A stretch of DNA of 64,000 nt, from contig NZ_JAPKNI010000004.1 in assembly GCF_026343955.1 (NCBI RefSeq), positions 62,001 to 126,000 on the forward strand. The letters are read 5' to 3'. The position numbers and the translations under genes are program-made. Shown one piece after another: positions 7,410 through 17,393 of this stretch (positions within the stretch are counted from its first letter, which is position 1; every line of letters starts with the position of its first letter). A model generated the notes under the pieces. It made no database searches and was not told where the DNA came from. It was given only the letters and a program-made list of their open reading frames with translations. Source of the DNA: Kaistia defluvii (lineage in GTDB: Bacteria; Pseudomonadota; Alphaproteobacteria; Rhizobiales; Kaistiaceae).

Positions 7410-8114
7410 ATGCTCACCCGGAAGCAGTATGAACTCCTCATGTTCATCCAGGAGCGGCTCAAGGAAGCGGGCGTTCCTCCCTCTTTCGACGAGATGAAGG
7501 ATGCGCTGGATCTCCGCTCGAAATCCGGCATCCACCGCCTGATCAAGGCGCTGGAGGAACGCGGCTTCATCCGCCGGCTGCCCAACCGGGCCCGTGCGCT
7601 GGAAGTCGTGCGGTTGCCCGAGACGATGACGCCGGCCATGGCGCGGCCGAAGAAGCAGGCCTTCTCGCCCAGCGTGATCGAAGGCAGCCTCGGCAAGGTC
7701 CGCCCGATCGACGACATGCACGACGTGGCCGAGCCGGTGATCATCCCCGTCATGGGCAGGATCGCCGCCGGCGTGCCGATCTCGGCCATCCAGACCCAGA
7801 GCCATTCCATCACCGTGCCGCCGGAGATGCTGCGCGGCGGCGAGCATTTCGCGCTCGAAGTGCGCGGCGATTCGATGATCGAGGCCGGTATCCTCGACGG
7901 CGACACGGTGCTGATCCGCAAGAGCGACAACGCCGAATCCGGCGACATCGTCGTGGCACTGGTCGATGAGGAAGAGGCGACGTTGAAGCGGCTGCGGCGC
8001 AAGGGCGCCTCGATCGCGCTGGAGGCAGCGAACCCCGCCTATGAAACGCGGATCTTCGGGCCGGACCGCGTCCGCATCCAGGGCAAGCTCGTCGGGCTGC
8101 TGCGCACCTACTGA
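7410..8114 (+). CDS. lexA: LexA repressor, SOS regulator
   Basis: The 234-residue protein has the N-terminal winged helix-turn-helix (about 1-65), the self-cleavage site Ala120-Gly121, and the catalytic dyad Ser155 (in 'GDSMIEAG') and Lys193 (in 'ATLKRL'). On DNA damage RecA filaments trigger self-cleavage and release SOS genes. I start it at ATG 7410 ('[10 protein letters not shown]'), the standard alphaproteobacterial N-terminus, not at the upstream in-frame codons. Two LexA boxes lie at its promoter, about 100-135 bp before the start. Its 3' end overlaps the comEC stop tail to tail by 7 bp. Confidence 0.97.
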   Translation: MLTRKQYELLMFIQERLKEAGVPPSFDEMKDALDLRSKSGIHRLIKALEERGFIRRLPNRARALEVVRLPETMTPAMARPKKQAFSPSVIEGSLGKVRPIDDMHDVAEPVIIPVMGRIAAGVPISAIQTQSHSITVPPEMLRGGEHFALEVRGDSMIEAGILDGDTVLIRKSDNAESGDIVVALVDEEEATLKRLRRKGASIALEAANPAYETRIFGPDRVRIQGKLVGLLRTY

Positions 8115-10696
8115 TCGGCAAGCTCGTCCTCATAGGGCGGCATCCAGGGCCGTCGCACCGGTGCATAGGCGGTGCGGATCTCGAAGCGCCGGGCTAGCCA
8201 TGGATCGGGCGGCGCAGGGCGTGACTCCGCTGTGGCCGAGGGTTCCGGCGGCAGCACATCCTCGTCGTCGGCATTGCGCTCGACGCGGTCGTAGCGCGAT
8301 GGCTCCATGGGGACGGCGATATCGGGGATGAATGTCTCCGGTTGCGCCGCGGGCGGCTCCGGCCCGGCGCTGCCCGCCGTTTCGGATGCCGGCCCGTCGG
8401 CACTCCCCTCTGATGAAGCACCCGCCCCGCGCGGCTCCATGAAGGTACTGGCCCCGGCGATAGCCGTCTCCAGTTGCGCCTCGGTCGACTTCGGTCCCGC
8501 CCTTCCGGCCATTTCGGGTGACTGCCCCGCGGCACTCTCCGGTGGCGATGCCACCGTCCCGCGCGGCCACATGGCCAGCGATCCTGAGCGCTCCAGCGTT
8601 CCTCGATCGATCACGGCGGTATGGCGGAGGCAGGTTTCCGGCGCGGACAAGGGCGTCAGCACCAGCACGGCGCGGCGGCAATCCTCCTCGAAGGCGGCTC
8701 GGTCGAGCGCCAGCGCCACCCAGTTCCCATCCGGCATTCGGCCGACGCAGCCGGCCGCGTCGCAACCACCCGCCTGCAACGCCGCCTTCGGGTCCCTCTC
8801 GTCGCCATCGGATCGAAGCCAAATATCGCTGACGAAGCGGTCCGGCCTGCGCGCGACGATGCGGTAAAGGCCGTCGCCGCCCCGGATCGCCATCTGCCTG
8901 CCATCCGCGCTGACCAGCAGGTCCGGTCGCGCCGGGAACAGGGCGAGTGCAATTCCCGCCAGCATGGGCACAATGCCGAGCATCCGCCAGCGCTCGCGCC
9001 AGAGCGCCAGCCAGACGAAACCACCGACGAAGAGCAGCAGGGCCGCGACGCCCGGCATCGCCGCGCCGCCGGATTGGCCCGACCATCGGGCGACCGTCGC
9101 CGACACGCCGAGCATGCCGTCAATCCCCCAGTGCACGACCGCGAGCGGCAGCGCCTCCATTCCAAACGGCATGGCGAGCACGGAGAGCAGCGCGAAGGGC
9201 ATGATGAGAAAGTCGGTGAGCGGCATCGCCGCGACATTGGCCAGGATCGACAGCGGCGCCATGCGCTGGAAGTGATAGAGCGCGAAGGGCGTGGTGCCGA
9301 GGCCGCCGAGCAGCGAGGTCAGCGCCATGCCGGCGACGAACAGGAAGGCACGCCTCGGCAAGGCGGCCGCGCCGCTGCGGGCGCGCAGGCTGGGCGAGGG
9401 ATTGTTGCGGCGTCGGTCGGACAGCATCTCGAAGCCGGCGACGAGCGCGATCGTGGCGGCAAACGACATCTGGAAGCTAGCCGAGAGGATGCTCTCCGGC
9501 GTGATCGCCAGCACGACCAGCCCCGCCAGCGCGACATTGCGCATCGAGATCGCCCGGCGGTCGACGAGGATGGCGAGGAAGGCGATCGAGGTCATGATGA
9601 ACGAGCGCTGCGCGGCGACGTCGAGCCCGGAGATAAGCAGGTAGAAGCCGCTGACCAGCAGCGCCGCGATCGCCGCCCATTTCTTGATCGGCCGCCGCAG
9701 CGCCAGCGACGGAATCAGCGCCAGCCCCGCCCGCGCGCTCCAGAACACGACGCCGGTCACCAGCACCATGTGCAGGCCCGAGACGGACAGCACATGCGCG
9801 AGGCCAGAGAGGCGCAGGTCGTCCTCCGTCGTCTCCGCCAGGCCGCCGGCATCGCCGATGATCAGCGCGGAGGCGATATAGCGGCTCTCGCCGTCGAGAT
9901 GGGCGACAAGGCGCGCGCGGATTGCCTCGCGGACCGCCTCGAGCGGCTGGCGCAGGCGGATCGACAGCGGCGCGGGGCCGAGTTCGGCCGGCTGCGCCGC
10001 GCCATAGCCGAAGCCGGTGGCGCCGATGCCGCGATAATAGGAATCGCGCGCGAAATCATAGCCGCCCGGCAGCACGGGCCCGGAAGCCGGACGCAATCGC
10101 GCCAGAATCCGGATGCCGTCGCCGACCGCCGGGGCCGACTTGCCGCGCACCGTCACGGTGACGCGCTGCGGGATGACCGTCACGCGCCTGGCGTCGAGGC
10201 CGGCCACCCGGACGGTCAGGCGATAGCCGCCCCGCCGCGCCTTGCGCTCCTCGACCCAGCCGGTGACCGTGCCCGTCACCTGCCGCTCCAGCACGCGCGT
10301 CGCCAGCGTATCGGTGCGCAGCTTGATCGCGCTGGCGCCGGTCGCGGCCATGGCGAGCACGATCAGCAGGCGGACGGACGCCGTGCGATGCCGGCGCGCC
10401 ACCGCCAGTCCCCACAGCAGGACCGCAAGCCCGGCGAGCGCCAGGATCGACGGCTCGGAGGGCAGCGCGAAATAGATCAGCGCGCCGATTCCGAAGGCAA
10501 CGGGAAGCCAGGGAAAGCCGCGCCCGGCCTCGATCTCGCGCTCCAGCCAGGCGCCGGCGCCGAGCCAGAGCCGATCCAGCGCCACCGCGGCGCGAAACCC
10601 CGGCGGGATGCCGGCGGGAACGAGAAAACGGCGCGCGCGAAGGCGCGCCGGCCCGTCGCTTATGCCTTCCTCGTCGCGCGGATCGCTTGCAGCCAT
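8108..10696 (-). CDS. comEC: ComEC/Rec2 family DNA-internalisation membrane protein
   Basis: The protein is about 862 residues: an N-terminal DUF4131-like soluble part with flanking membrane helices, then the polytopic Competence domain ('[18 protein letters not shown]' and following helices), then a soluble C-terminal region. I do not see the HxHxDH metal motif of the C-terminal beta-lactamase-like domain found in Bacillus ComEC. The family carries single-stranded DNA across the inner membrane. The tail has a Pro/Ala/Glu/Gly-rich stretch made of two 44-residue tandem units (8303-8434 and 8435-8566). ATG 10696 is chosen because the residues before it are not family-like. Convergent with lexA and divergent from gltX. 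Confidence 0.85.
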   Translation of the reverse strand: MAASDPRDEEGISDGPARLRARRFLVPAGIPPGFRAAVALDRLWLGAGAWLEREIEAGRGFPWLPVAFGIGALIYFALPSEPSILALAGLAVLLWGLAVARRHRTASVRLLIVLAMAATGASAIKLRTDTLATRVLERQVTGTVTGWVEERKARRGGYRLTVRVAGLDARRVTVIPQRVTVTVRGKSAPAVGDGIRILARLRPASGPVLPGGYDFARDSYYRGIGATGFGYGAAQPAELGPAPLSIRLRQPLEAVREAIRARLVAHLDGESRYIASALIIGDAGGLAETTEDDLRLSGLAHVLSVSGLHMVLVTGVVFWSARAGLALIPSLALRRPIKKWAAIAALLVSGFYLLISGLDVAAQRSFIMTSIAFLAILVDRRAISMRNVALAGLVVLAITPESILSASFQMSFAATIALVAGFEMLSDRRRNNPSPSLRARSGAAALPRRAFLFVAGMALTSLLGGLGTTPFALYHFQRMAPLSILANVAAMPLTDFLIMPFALLSVLAMPFGMEALPLAVVHWGIDGMLGVSATVARWSGQSGGAAMPGVAALLLFVGGFVWLALWRERWRMLGIVPMLAGIALALFPARPDLLVSADGRQMAIRGGDGLYRIVARRPDRFVSDIWLRSDGDERDPKAALQAGGCDAAGCVGRMPDGNWVALALDRAAFEEDCRRAVLVLTPLSAPETCLRHTAVIDRGTLERSGSLAMWPRGTVASPPESAAGQSPEMAGRAGPKSTEAQLETAIAGASTFMEPRGAGASSEGSADGPASETAGSAGPEPPAAQPETFIPDIAVPMEPSRYDRVERNADDEDVLPPEPSATAESRPAPPDPWLARRFEIRTAYAPVRRPWMPPYEDELADQ
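8303..8566. repeat. Tandem 132-bp repeat inside comEC, two degenerate copies
   Basis: The units 8303-8434 and 8435-8566 have equal length (132 bp, 44 codons) and aligned landmarks: 'ctccat' at 8303 and 8435 and 'gccccgcgcgg'-like ends. In the protein both units begin 'PRG', contain 'AGP' and 'AQ.ET.I', and end in 'ME'. By eye nearly half of the residues agree. Confidence 0.8.
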
Positions 10697-10845
10697 GCCC
10701 CCGCCTTTGCGCAGCTGGGCAAACAGGCCGGGCGCCCCCAAACCCGTTTGGCCCCTGCGCCCCCCTATGCTACATGACCAGCCGCAGATCGCCGAGTGGC
10801 GAGACTCCATGCCCCTTGCGGCTTCCCGCACATCGAGAACAGTCC

Positions 10846-12267
10846 ATGTCCAAACCGGTTGTCACCCGCTTCGCCCCCTCGCCTACCGGGTTCCTGCACA
10901 TTGGCGGTGGCCGCACCGCGCTGTTCAACTGGCTCTATGCGAAGCATACCGGCGGCAAGATGCTGCTGCGGATCGAGGACACCGACCGCGAGCGCTCGAC
11001 CGAGGCCGCCATCGACGCCATCCTGGACGGCCTCAAGTGGCTCGGCCTCGACTGGGAGGGCGAGACCGTCTTCCAGTTCGCCCGCGCGCCGCGCCACCGC
11101 GAGGTGGTCGAGGAACTGCTGGCGGCCGGCAAGGCCTATCGCTGCTACTGCACGCCGGCCGAGCTCGACGCCATGCGCGAGAAGGCGCGGGCCGAGGGCC
11201 GCGCGCCGCGCTATGACGGCACCTGGCGCGACCGCGACCCGTCCGAGGCGCCGGCCGGCGTCAAGCCCGCCATCCGCATCAAGACCCCGCTCGAGGGCGA
11301 GACCGTGATCGACGATCAGGTGCAGGGCCGCGTCGTCATCCCCAACAAGGATCTGGACGATCTCGTCCTTCTACGCTCGGACGGCAACCCGACCTACATG
11401 CTCTCCGTCGTGGTCGACGACCATGACATGGGCGTCACCCATGTCATCCGCGGCGACGACCATCTGACCAATGCCGCGCGGCAGATGGTGATCTACCACG
11501 CCATGGGCTGGGACGTGCCGGTGATGTCGCACATCCCGCTGATCCACGGCTCGGACGGCGCCAAGCTGTCGAAGCGCCATGGCGCGCTCGGCGTCGATGC
11601 CTATCGCGCCATGGGCTACCTGCCCGAGGCGATGCGCAATTATCTCGTCCGCCTCGGCTGGGCGCATGGCGACGACGAAATCATGTCGCTCGACCAGATG
11701 GTCGAGTGGTTCGACATCGTCGATGTCGGCCGTTCCGCCTCCCGCTTCGATTTCGCCAAGCTGGAGAATCTGAATGGCCACTACATGCGGGCGACCGATG
11801 ACGAGACGCTGCTGAAGATCTTCCTCGACACGTTGCCCTATCTGCCGGGCGGCGCGGCGATGCAGGTCCAGTTGACGCCGGAGAAGACCGAGCAGCTGCG
11901 CCTGGCGCTGCCCGGCCTGAAGGACCGCGCCAAGACGCTGGTCGAGCTCAAGGACGGCGCGAACTTCCTGATGGTGCAGCGCCCGCTGACGCTGGACGAG
12001 AAGGCGACGACCATTCTCGACGCCAATGCCCGCGCCCTGCTGAAGGACGTGCATGACGTGCTGACCGGCGTCAACGACTGGACCGTCGAGGCAACCGAGG
12101 AGGCGGTCAAGGCATTCGCGGAAACGCGCGCGCTGAAGCTCGGCAAGATTGCTCAACCCCTGCGTGCAGCGCTGACGGGGCGCGCCACGTCGCCGGGAAT
12201 TTTCGACGTGCTGATCGTTCTCGGCCGCGAGGAAAGCCTCGGCCGCATCGCCGACCAGGCCTTGTGA
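10846..12267 (+). CDS. gltX: Glutamate--tRNA ligase
   Basis: The 473-residue class I synthetase charges tRNA-Glu (in many alphaproteobacteria also tRNA-Gln). The HIGH-type motif is '[15 protein letters not shown]' near residue 10 and the KMSKS-type motif is 'KLSKRHG' near residue 243. The Cys pair 'YRCYC' in the middle fits this family. The frame is open further upstream, but '[15 protein letters not shown]' at 10846 is the standard N-terminus. It is divergent from comEC and followed by gltA on the same strand after a likely terminator. Confidence 0.96.
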   Translation: MSKPVVTRFAPSPTGFLHIGGGRTALFNWLYAKHTGGKMLLRIEDTDRERSTEAAIDAILDGLKWLGLDWEGETVFQFARAPRHREVVEELLAAGKAYRCYCTPAELDAMREKARAEGRAPRYDGTWRDRDPSEAPAGVKPAIRIKTPLEGETVIDDQVQGRVVIPNKDLDDLVLLRSDGNPTYMLSVVVDDHDMGVTHVIRGDDHLTNAARQMVIYHAMGWDVPVMSHIPLIHGSDGAKLSKRHGALGVDAYRAMGYLPEAMRNYLVRLGWAHGDDEIMSLDQMVEWFDIVDVGRSASRFDFAKLENLNGHYMRATDDETLLKIFLDTLPYLPGGAAMQVQLTPEKTEQLRLALPGLKDRAKTLVELKDGANFLMVQRPLTLDEKATTILDANARALLKDVHDVLTGVNDWTVEATEEAVKAFAETRALKLGKIAQPLRAALTGRATSPGIFDVLIVLGREESLGRIADQAL

Positions 12268-12275
12268 AAACCGGC

Positions 12276-12310
12276 GGCGCGGCAGGAGCGAACCGCCTCC
12301 CTGCCGCGCC
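12276..12310 (+). terminator. Probable terminator after gltX
   Basis: Arms ggcgcggcagg (12276-12286) and cctgccgcgcc (12300-12310) form a perfect 11-bp stem. The following bases (gtcccgttgatatc) are only weakly T-rich. Confidence 0.6.
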
Positions 12311-12482
12311 GTCCCGTTGATATCAAAGCCTTATCATAGGCCACGCCGGGCCCGCTTGCCGCGCTGCAATAAATCGGATACCCATCGGACCGTTAATTTT
12401 CTCGGCAGCGCTGCCAGATTCACGCATGACACGCGCGCGAGCACCCGCCCGAACAAAACAATTCTTCAAGGGGGTAGGTTTC

Positions 12483-13775
12483 ATGAGCGAAACCAAAGCG
12501 ACACTCACAGTTGGTGGCGAGTCCTGGGACTTCGACGTCAAGCAAGGCACCCTCGGACCCGACGTCATCGACATCGGCTCGCTCTATTCCAAGACCGGAC
12601 GCTTTACCTACGACCCCGGCTTTACGTCCACCGGCGCCTGCGACAGCAAGATCACCTTCATCGACGGCGACAAGGGCGTTCTGCTCTATCGCGGTTACCC
12701 GATCGAGCAGCTGGCCGAGAATGGCGACTTCCTCGAAGCCTGCTACCTGCTGCTCTACGGCGACCTGCCGACCGCGGCCCAGAAGGCCGATTTCGATCAG
12801 CGCGTGACCTATCACACGATGGTCCATGAGCAGATGTCGCGCTTCTTCACCGGCTTCCGCCGCGACGCGCATCCGATGTCCGTCATGGTCGGCGTCGTCG
12901 GCGCGCTCTCCGCCTTCTATCACGACTCGACCGACATCTCGGACCCGCATCAGCGCATGGTGGCCTCGCTCCGCCTGATCGCCAAGATGCCGACGATCGC
13001 GGCCATGGCCTACAAGTACCATGTCGGCCAGCCCTTCGTTTATCCGCTGAACTCGCTCGACTACGCGTCGAACTTCCTGCGCATGTGCTTCGCCGTGCCG
13101 GCGGAAGAGTACAAGGTGAACCCGATCCTCGCCCGCGCGATGGACCGGATCTTCATCCTGCACGCCGATCACGAGCAGAACGCATCGACCTCGACGGTCC
13201 GCCTCGCCGGCTCGTCGGGCGCCAATCCGTTCGCCTGCATCGCGGCCGGCATCGCCTGCCTCTGGGGCCCGGCGCATGGCGGCGCCAACGAGGCGGCGCT
13301 CAACATGCTGCAGGAAATCGGCAGCGTCGATCGCATCCCCGAATACATCGCCCGCGCCAAGGACAAGAACGATCCGTTCCGCCTGATGGGCTTTGGCCAC
13401 CGCGTCTACAAGAATTACGACCCGCGCGCCAAGATCATGCAGAAGACCTGCCATGAGGTGCTCGGTGAGCTCGGCATCACCGATGATCCGATCCTCGAGG
13501 TCGCGCTCGAACTCGAGCGCATCGCGCTGCATGACGACTATTTCGTCTCGAAGAAGCTCTATCCGAACATCGACTTCTATTCGGGCATCACGCTGAAGGC
13601 GCTGGGCTTCCCGACGACCATGTTCACCGTGCTGTTCGCGCTCGCCCGCACCGTCGGCTGGATCGCCCAGTGGAAGGAAATGGTCGAGGATCCGAGCCAG
13701 CGCATCGGCCGTCCGCGCCAGCTCTACACGGGCGCCGCCTCGCGCGACTACGTCCCGGTTTCCAAGCGCCACTAG
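12483..13775 (+). CDS. gltA: Citrate synthase (type II)
   Basis: The 430-residue enzyme condenses acetyl-CoA with oxaloacetate at the entry of the TCA cycle. The active-site residues are visible: His in '[11 protein letters not shown]', His in '[13 protein letters not shown]', and Asp in 'PNIDFYSG'. Length and N-terminal '[26 protein letters not shown]'-type beta region are those of the Gram-negative hexameric form, which is commonly inhibited by NADH. 'AAGGGGGTAGGTTTC' before ATG 12483 is a strong ribosome site and fixes the start over the upstream frame. A strong terminator follows directly. Confidence 0.97.
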   Translation: MSETKATLTVGGESWDFDVKQGTLGPDVIDIGSLYSKTGRFTYDPGFTSTGACDSKITFIDGDKGVLLYRGYPIEQLAENGDFLEACYLLLYGDLPTAAQKADFDQRVTYHTMVHEQMSRFFTGFRRDAHPMSVMVGVVGALSAFYHDSTDISDPHQRMVASLRLIAKMPTIAAMAYKYHVGQPFVYPLNSLDYASNFLRMCFAVPAEEYKVNPILARAMDRIFILHADHEQNASTSTVRLAGSSGANPFACIAAGIACLWGPAHGGANEAALNMLQEIGSVDRIPEYIARAKDKNDPFRLMGFGHRVYKNYDPRAKIMQKTCHEVLGELGITDDPILEVALELERIALHDDYFVSKKLYPNIDFYSGITLKALGFPTTMFTVLFALARTVGWIAQWKEMVEDPSQRIGRPRQLYTGAASRDYVPVSKRH

Positions 13776-13795
13776 GCGTCGGGGTTCTGAAATGC

Positions 13796-13822
13796 AAAAG
13801 GGCGCCTTCGGGCGCCCTTTTT
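13796..13822 (+). terminator. Rho-independent terminator of gltA
   Basis: Arms aaaagggcgcc and ggcgccctttt around a short ttc-g loop are followed by further T residues. This is the textbook form. Confidence 0.9.
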
Positions 13823-13871
13823 CGTTGGTCCGGCGTCGGCTGGCCACTCGCCCCGGCTAAACCCGCAAAGC

Positions 13872-13914
13872 AAGCCCCTCACCCCAGCCCTCTCCCGCGC
13901 GCGGGAGAGGGAGT
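13872..13914 (+). repeat. REP-like palindromic unit
   Basis: The core 13888-13911 is the same perfect 12+12 palindrome as at 2789 (arms ccctctcccgcg/cgcgggagaggg), with the lead 'gcccctcaccccag'. It lies between the convergent gltA and lpxB genes. Confidence 0.75.
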
Positions 13915-13961
13915 CGGCTGTGCCAACGCCCTGCGGCTTGTCACTCCGGCCTTCGCCCCAT

Positions 13962-14002
13962 CCTCGCCGTCATCCTGGGCCTGACCCGGGATGACGGCGA
14001 GG
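13962..14002. repeat. Long extragenic inverted repeat between convergent gltA and lpxB
   Basis: Arms cctcgccgtcatcc (13962-13975) and ggatgacggcgagg (13989-14002) match perfectly over 14 bp, with an inner 'tgggcctgaccc'. The core resembles the widespread alphaproteobacterial 'gtcatcc...ggatgac' palindrome. It could terminate lpxB transcription. Confidence 0.7.
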
Positions 14003-14043
14003 GTGGATTCAGGAAGAAGGAGGTCCGCGCAGGGGCGCAGCCC

Positions 14044-15219
14044 CTACCCGCGAGCGGCCAGCAGGGTGAGAACGGTGTCGGCGGCGCGCTCGGAGGGCGC
14101 GACGCCGCCCGTACTCATCAGCGCGTCGAGGCGGGCGAAGCCATCGAGCTGGGCCTGCCGGGCCGGCCCCTCGGCAATCAGCGGCTCCAGCGCCGCGACG
14201 AGCTTCTCCGGCGTGCAGTCATGCTGGATCAGCTCCGGCACGACAGGCCCGTCCAGGATGATGTTGGGCAACGTCGCGAAGCGGCCGGTGATGAAATACT
14301 TGACCAGCCGCGCCTCCCAGCCGGGAACGCGATAGGCGGCCGCGAAGGGCACGCCGGCCAGCGCCAGTTCCAGCGTCACCGTGCCGGAGGCGGCGAGCGC
14401 CACCCGGGCCGAGCGGAACGCCGCCAGCTTGGCCGCCTCGCCCGCCACGATATGCGGCCGCACGGGCCAGTCGCGCGTCATCTCGGTGACGCGATCGACC
14501 AGCCGCGGCAAGGTCGGCAGCACCAGCGTGAAATCGTGCCCCCGCGCCTTCAGCAGGGCCAGCGCCTCGCCGAAAGGCTCGCCGAGCCGCTTCAGTTCCA
14601 TGCGGCGACTTCCCGGCAGGACCAGCAGGACCGGCGGCTCGCCATGGCGCAGCGCCAGATCGGCGGCAGTCGGCTGCAGGTCCGGGATTTCGCTCAGCAG
14701 CGGATGGCCAACATAGGTCGTCTCCGGCCCGCCGAGGCGATACATGGCCTCGGGCTCGAAGGGCAGCAGGGCCAGCACATGGTCGATCGATCCGTGCATC
14801 GCGCGGGCCCGGCCCGGCCGCCAGACCCAGACGGTCGGCGCCACATATTTCACGATCAGCAGGTTGGGCAGCCGCCGGCGCACCCGCGCCGCGACGCGGT
14901 GGGTGAAATCCGGCGCATCGACCAGGATAAGGATATCGGGCGGGCTGGCGACGATCGCCTCGACCGTCTGGCGCATCCGCTTCAGGATGGTCGGCAGCTT
15001 GCCGAGCACGGCGCTGAAGCCCATCGCCGTCAGATCGTCCATCGGATAGAGGCCATGCAGGCCCGCCGCTGCCATGCGGTGGCCGCCCACGCCACGATAG
15101 CGCACCGGCCCCGGCCGCTTCTCGGCCAGCGAGCGCATCAGCCCGGCGGCGAGGATGTCGCCCGATTCTTCGCCTGCGATGAGGAAGACGTCGAGCGGCT
15201 TGCTGGCCGGCAGGGTCAT
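14044..15219 (-). CDS. lpxB: Lipid-A-disaccharide synthase
   Basis: The 391-residue peripheral membrane glycosyltransferase (family GT19) joins UDP-2,3-diacylglucosamine and lipid X into the lipid A disaccharide. Typical features are the N-terminal 'FLIAGEESGDILAAGLM', 'YRGVGGHRMAAAGL', and the C-terminal half with 'LLVLPGSRRMELKR' and 'ALAASGTVTLELALAGVPF'. It is the last gene of the minus-strand lpx run; its ATG overlaps the lpxI stop (ATGA). Downstream lies an inverted repeat and the convergent gltA. Confidence 0.95.
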   Translation of the reverse strand: MTLPASKPLDVFLIAGEESGDILAAGLMRSLAEKRPGPVRYRGVGGHRMAAAGLHGLYPMDDLTAMGFSAVLGKLPTILKRMRQTVEAIVASPPDILILVDAPDFTHRVAARVRRRLPNLLIVKYVAPTVWVWRPGRARAMHGSIDHVLALLPFEPEAMYRLGGPETTYVGHPLLSEIPDLQPTAADLALRHGEPPVLLVLPGSRRMELKRLGEPFGEALALLKARGHDFTLVLPTLPRLVDRVTEMTRDWPVRPHIVAGEAAKLAAFRSARVALAASGTVTLELALAGVPFAAAYRVPGWEARLVKYFITGRFATLPNIILDGPVVPELIQHDCTPEKLVAALEPLIAEGPARQAQLDGFARLDALMSTGGVAPSERAADTVLTLLAARG

Positions 15220-16088
15220 TTGTCGAGTCCGATGATGAACAGGCCCTTCTCGTCCGCGATGCGCACGATGGCCTCGATTTCGGCGGCGATGACGCCGCCC
15301 GCCTCGACCGCGACGCCGGCCAGCCCGGCCTCGGCGGCAAGCTCGATGGTGCGCGGGCCGATCGACGGCATGTCGAGCCGCCGGTCCTGGCCGGGCTTGG
15401 GCGCCTTGACCAGCACGCCGGCGCGGCCATGCAGCTTGATCCGGCCATTGGCGCGCAGCTCGCGGCAGCGCGCGAGCATCAGATCGGTGCCTTCCGCCGC
15501 CTCGACCGCCAGCACGCGACGGCCGCCGACGACGACGCCCTGGCCGATGTCGAACGGGCCGAGCGCGCGCACCACGTCGCGGCCGAACTCAGCGGCGGCG
15601 AGATCGTCCGCGCCCGGCCGGTGCGCGCCCAGCACGCCGGCCGGCACGAGGATATCCGGCGCGATCTCATGCGCGCCGACCAGCTCGAAGCCGTTTTCCT
15701 CGAAGATGCGCCCGACCGCGGAAAGAAGATGATCGTCGCCACCCCGGAACATGCCGAGCACGCGCGGCAGCAGCTTGAGCGAGCCCCAGTCGACCCGGAG
15801 CTTGCGGATGCTCGGGCGCAGCACCGTGCCGACGAAAACCACCTGGCGGCAGCCATGGCGCTTGAGAACGGAGGAAAGCTTGCCGAAGGCGCCGATATGG
15901 ATCCACTCATGCGGATAGCGCGCCACGGCGGCGGGCTCGGCAAAACCATGGATCGGCAGCAGGAAGACGTCGCGCCCGGCCTTGAGCGCCGCCTCGGCGA
16001 CCACGACCGGAAAGGCGCCGCCACCGCAGATGATGCCGAGCGTGCCCGAATCGGACGCGCTCGGCTGGGATCGGGCCGCTTCCGTCAC
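15216..16088 (-). CDS. lpxI: UDP-2,3-diacylglucosamine pyrophosphatase LpxI
   Basis: The 290-residue protein is the DUF1009-type enzyme that replaces LpxH in most alphaproteobacteria. It makes lipid X (2,3-diacylglucosamine 1-phosphate) from the UDP sugar. Family features are 'LGIICGGGAFPVVVAEAA' at the N-terminus, 'GKLSSVLKRHGCRQVVFVG', and the C-terminal region with 'GTDLMLARC', 'KAPKPGQDRRLDMPSIG' and 'GVAVEAGGVI'. The start is GTG at 16088, supported by GAGAGG just upstream. It lies 10 nt after lpxA and overlaps lpxB by 4 nt, which places it firmly in the lipid A operon. Confidence 0.93.
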   Translation of the reverse strand: MTEAARSQPSASDSGTLGIICGGGAFPVVVAEAALKAGRDVFLLPIHGFAEPAAVARYPHEWIHIGAFGKLSSVLKRHGCRQVVFVGTVLRPSIRKLRVDWGSLKLLPRVLGMFRGGDDHLLSAVGRIFEENGFELVGAHEIAPDILVPAGVLGAHRPGADDLAAAEFGRDVVRALGPFDIGQGVVVGGRRVLAVEAAEGTDLMLARCRELRANGRIKLHGRAGVLVKAPKPGQDRRLDMPSIGPRTIELAAEAGLAGVAVEAGGVIAAEIEAIVRIADEKGLFIIGLDK

Positions 16089-16098
16089 GGCCTGCCTC

Positions 16099-16917
16099 TC
16101 ACGCGTCCGCGTCGTGATGTTCGGTCGCGGCCGCCCGCGGCGTGGTCAGCCGGCGCTTGCCACGATTGCGGATGAACTCGATCACATGCATGACGTTGGC
16201 ATCGTCGGTATAGCGCTCGGCCACCGTCTCGATGCGCTCGGCCAACTGGCCGGGGCCGAAGAACAGGTCGCGATAGGCGGCGCGCAGGCGCTGGATCTGC
16301 GGCCGGTCGAAACCGCGCCGCTTCAGGCCGATGATGTTGAGCCCGCCCAGGCCTTCCGCGCCCTCGCGGACGGCACCGAACGGAATCACATCGTGCCAGA
16401 TCGGGCAGAGGCCGCCGATGATCGCCTGGTCGCCGACGCGGACGAACTGGTGCAGCGCGCAGAGGCCGCCGAGGAAGACGTTGTTGCCGATCTCGACATG
16501 GCCGCCCAGGGTCGCGCAGTTCGCCATGATGACGTCGTTGCCGAGCTGGCAATCATGCGCGATGTGCACGGCGGTCATCAGGAAGCAGCGATCGCCGATC
16601 TTGGTCTCGCGCCGCTCGCCGACCGAGCCGATGCTGATCGTGACGTTCTCGCGAATGACGCAATTCTTGCCGATCGTCACCAGGCCCGGCTCGCCCTTGT
16701 AGTGCACGGACTGCGGGTTGCCGCCGAGCGATGCGAAGGGGTGGATCACCGTCCCCTCGCCGACCGTGGTCCGCGCGGTGACCGAGACGTGGTTCTGGAC
16801 CACCACGCCATCGCCGAGCACGACGTCGCGGCCGATCAGGGAGAATGCGCCGACGCGGACATCGGCGCCAAGACGGGCCCCATCCTCGATGACGGCTGTG
16901 GGATGAATGTTGCTCAT
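16099..16917 (-). CDS. lpxA: UDP-N-acetylglucosamine acyltransferase
   Basis: The 272-residue trimeric left-handed beta-helix enzyme performs the first step of lipid A synthesis, moving an (R)-3-hydroxyacyl chain from ACP to UDP-GlcNAc. Hexapeptide repeats fill the first two thirds; the catalytic His lies in 'TAVHIAHDCQLGN'. The C-terminal helical part follows ('LNIIGLKRRGF'). I start it at ATG 16917, ten bases after the fabZ stop, with GGAG close upstream; a TTG at 16938 would overlap fabZ and is less likely. Confidence 0.95.
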   Translation of the reverse strand: MSNIHPTAVIEDGARLGADVRVGAFSLIGRDVVLGDGVVVQNHVSVTARTTVGEGTVIHPFASLGGNPQSVHYKGEPGLVTIGKNCVIRENVTISIGSVGERRETKIGDRCFLMTAVHIAHDCQLGNDVIMANCATLGGHVEIGNNVFLGGLCALHQFVRVGDQAIIGGLCPIWHDVIPFGAVREGAEGLGGLNIIGLKRRGFDRPQIQRLRAAYRDLFFGPGQLAERIETVAERYTDDANVMHVIEFIRNRGKRRLTTPRAAATEHHDADA

Positions 16918-16927
16918 GAAGCTCCGT

Positions 16928-17389
16928 TCACTGATCAATCAGCATGGCGCTGATCTCAGCCTCTGCGACCTTGGTGCCTGCGACGATACCCTCGCACTGG
17001 AACTTCCAGACCGCGCCGCGCGAACGCGTCTTGCGGACGTGGTATTCGAGCACGTCGCCGGGAACCACCGGCCTGCGGAACTTCGCCCCGTCGATCGTCA
17101 TCAGGTAGACGACACCCGGCGGGCCCGACTTGCCGGCATTGGCGATGCAGATCGCACCCGCCGTCTGCGCCATGCCCTCGAGGATCAGAACCCCCGGCAT
17201 CACCGGATGGGCGGGGAAATGACCCTGAAAATGCGGCTCATTGAAGGAGACGTTCTTGATCCCCTTGGCGCTCTCGTCGCGATCGATATCGACGATCCGG
17301 TCCACCATCAGAAACGGATAGCGGTGCGGCAGCAGCGCAAGGATCTTGTGGATGTCGGCCGTGGCCAGCACCTTGGCGTCTTCGGTCAT
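16928..17389 (-). CDS. fabZ: 3-hydroxyacyl-ACP dehydratase FabZ
   Basis: The 153-residue hot-dog enzyme dehydrates 3-hydroxyacyl-ACP in fatty acid elongation and so shares the 3-hydroxyacyl-ACP pool with LpxA and LpxD. The active site lies in '[19 protein letters not shown]', with catalytic His and Glu. ATG 17389 follows the lpxD stop by 4 nt and is preceded by GAGGGGG; the longer upstream frame is a shadow of lpxD. Confidence 0.95.
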   Translation of the reverse strand: MTEDAKVLATADIHKILALLPHRYPFLMVDRIVDIDRDESAKGIKNVSFNEPHFQGHFPAHPVMPGVLILEGMAQTAGAICIANAGKSGPPGVVYLMTIDGAKFRRPVVPGDVLEYHVRKTRSRGAVWKFQCEGIVAGTKVAEAEISAMLIDQ

Positions 17390-17393
17390 GGGA

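Noticed and set aside
6854-8002. 382-codon minus-strand frame between proX and lexA
   Set aside because: Its first two thirds are antisense to lexA, its composition is Ser/Arg-rich, and it has no motif or ribosome site.
8621-10777. 718-codon plus-strand frame opposite comEC
   Set aside because: Antisense shadow of comEC, rich in Arg, Gln, Asp and His, with no recognisable fold.
12317-12326. TTGATATCAA before gltA as a possible FNR/FixK site
   Set aside because: The half-sites abut; a FixK/FNR box needs four bases between TTGAT and ATCAA.
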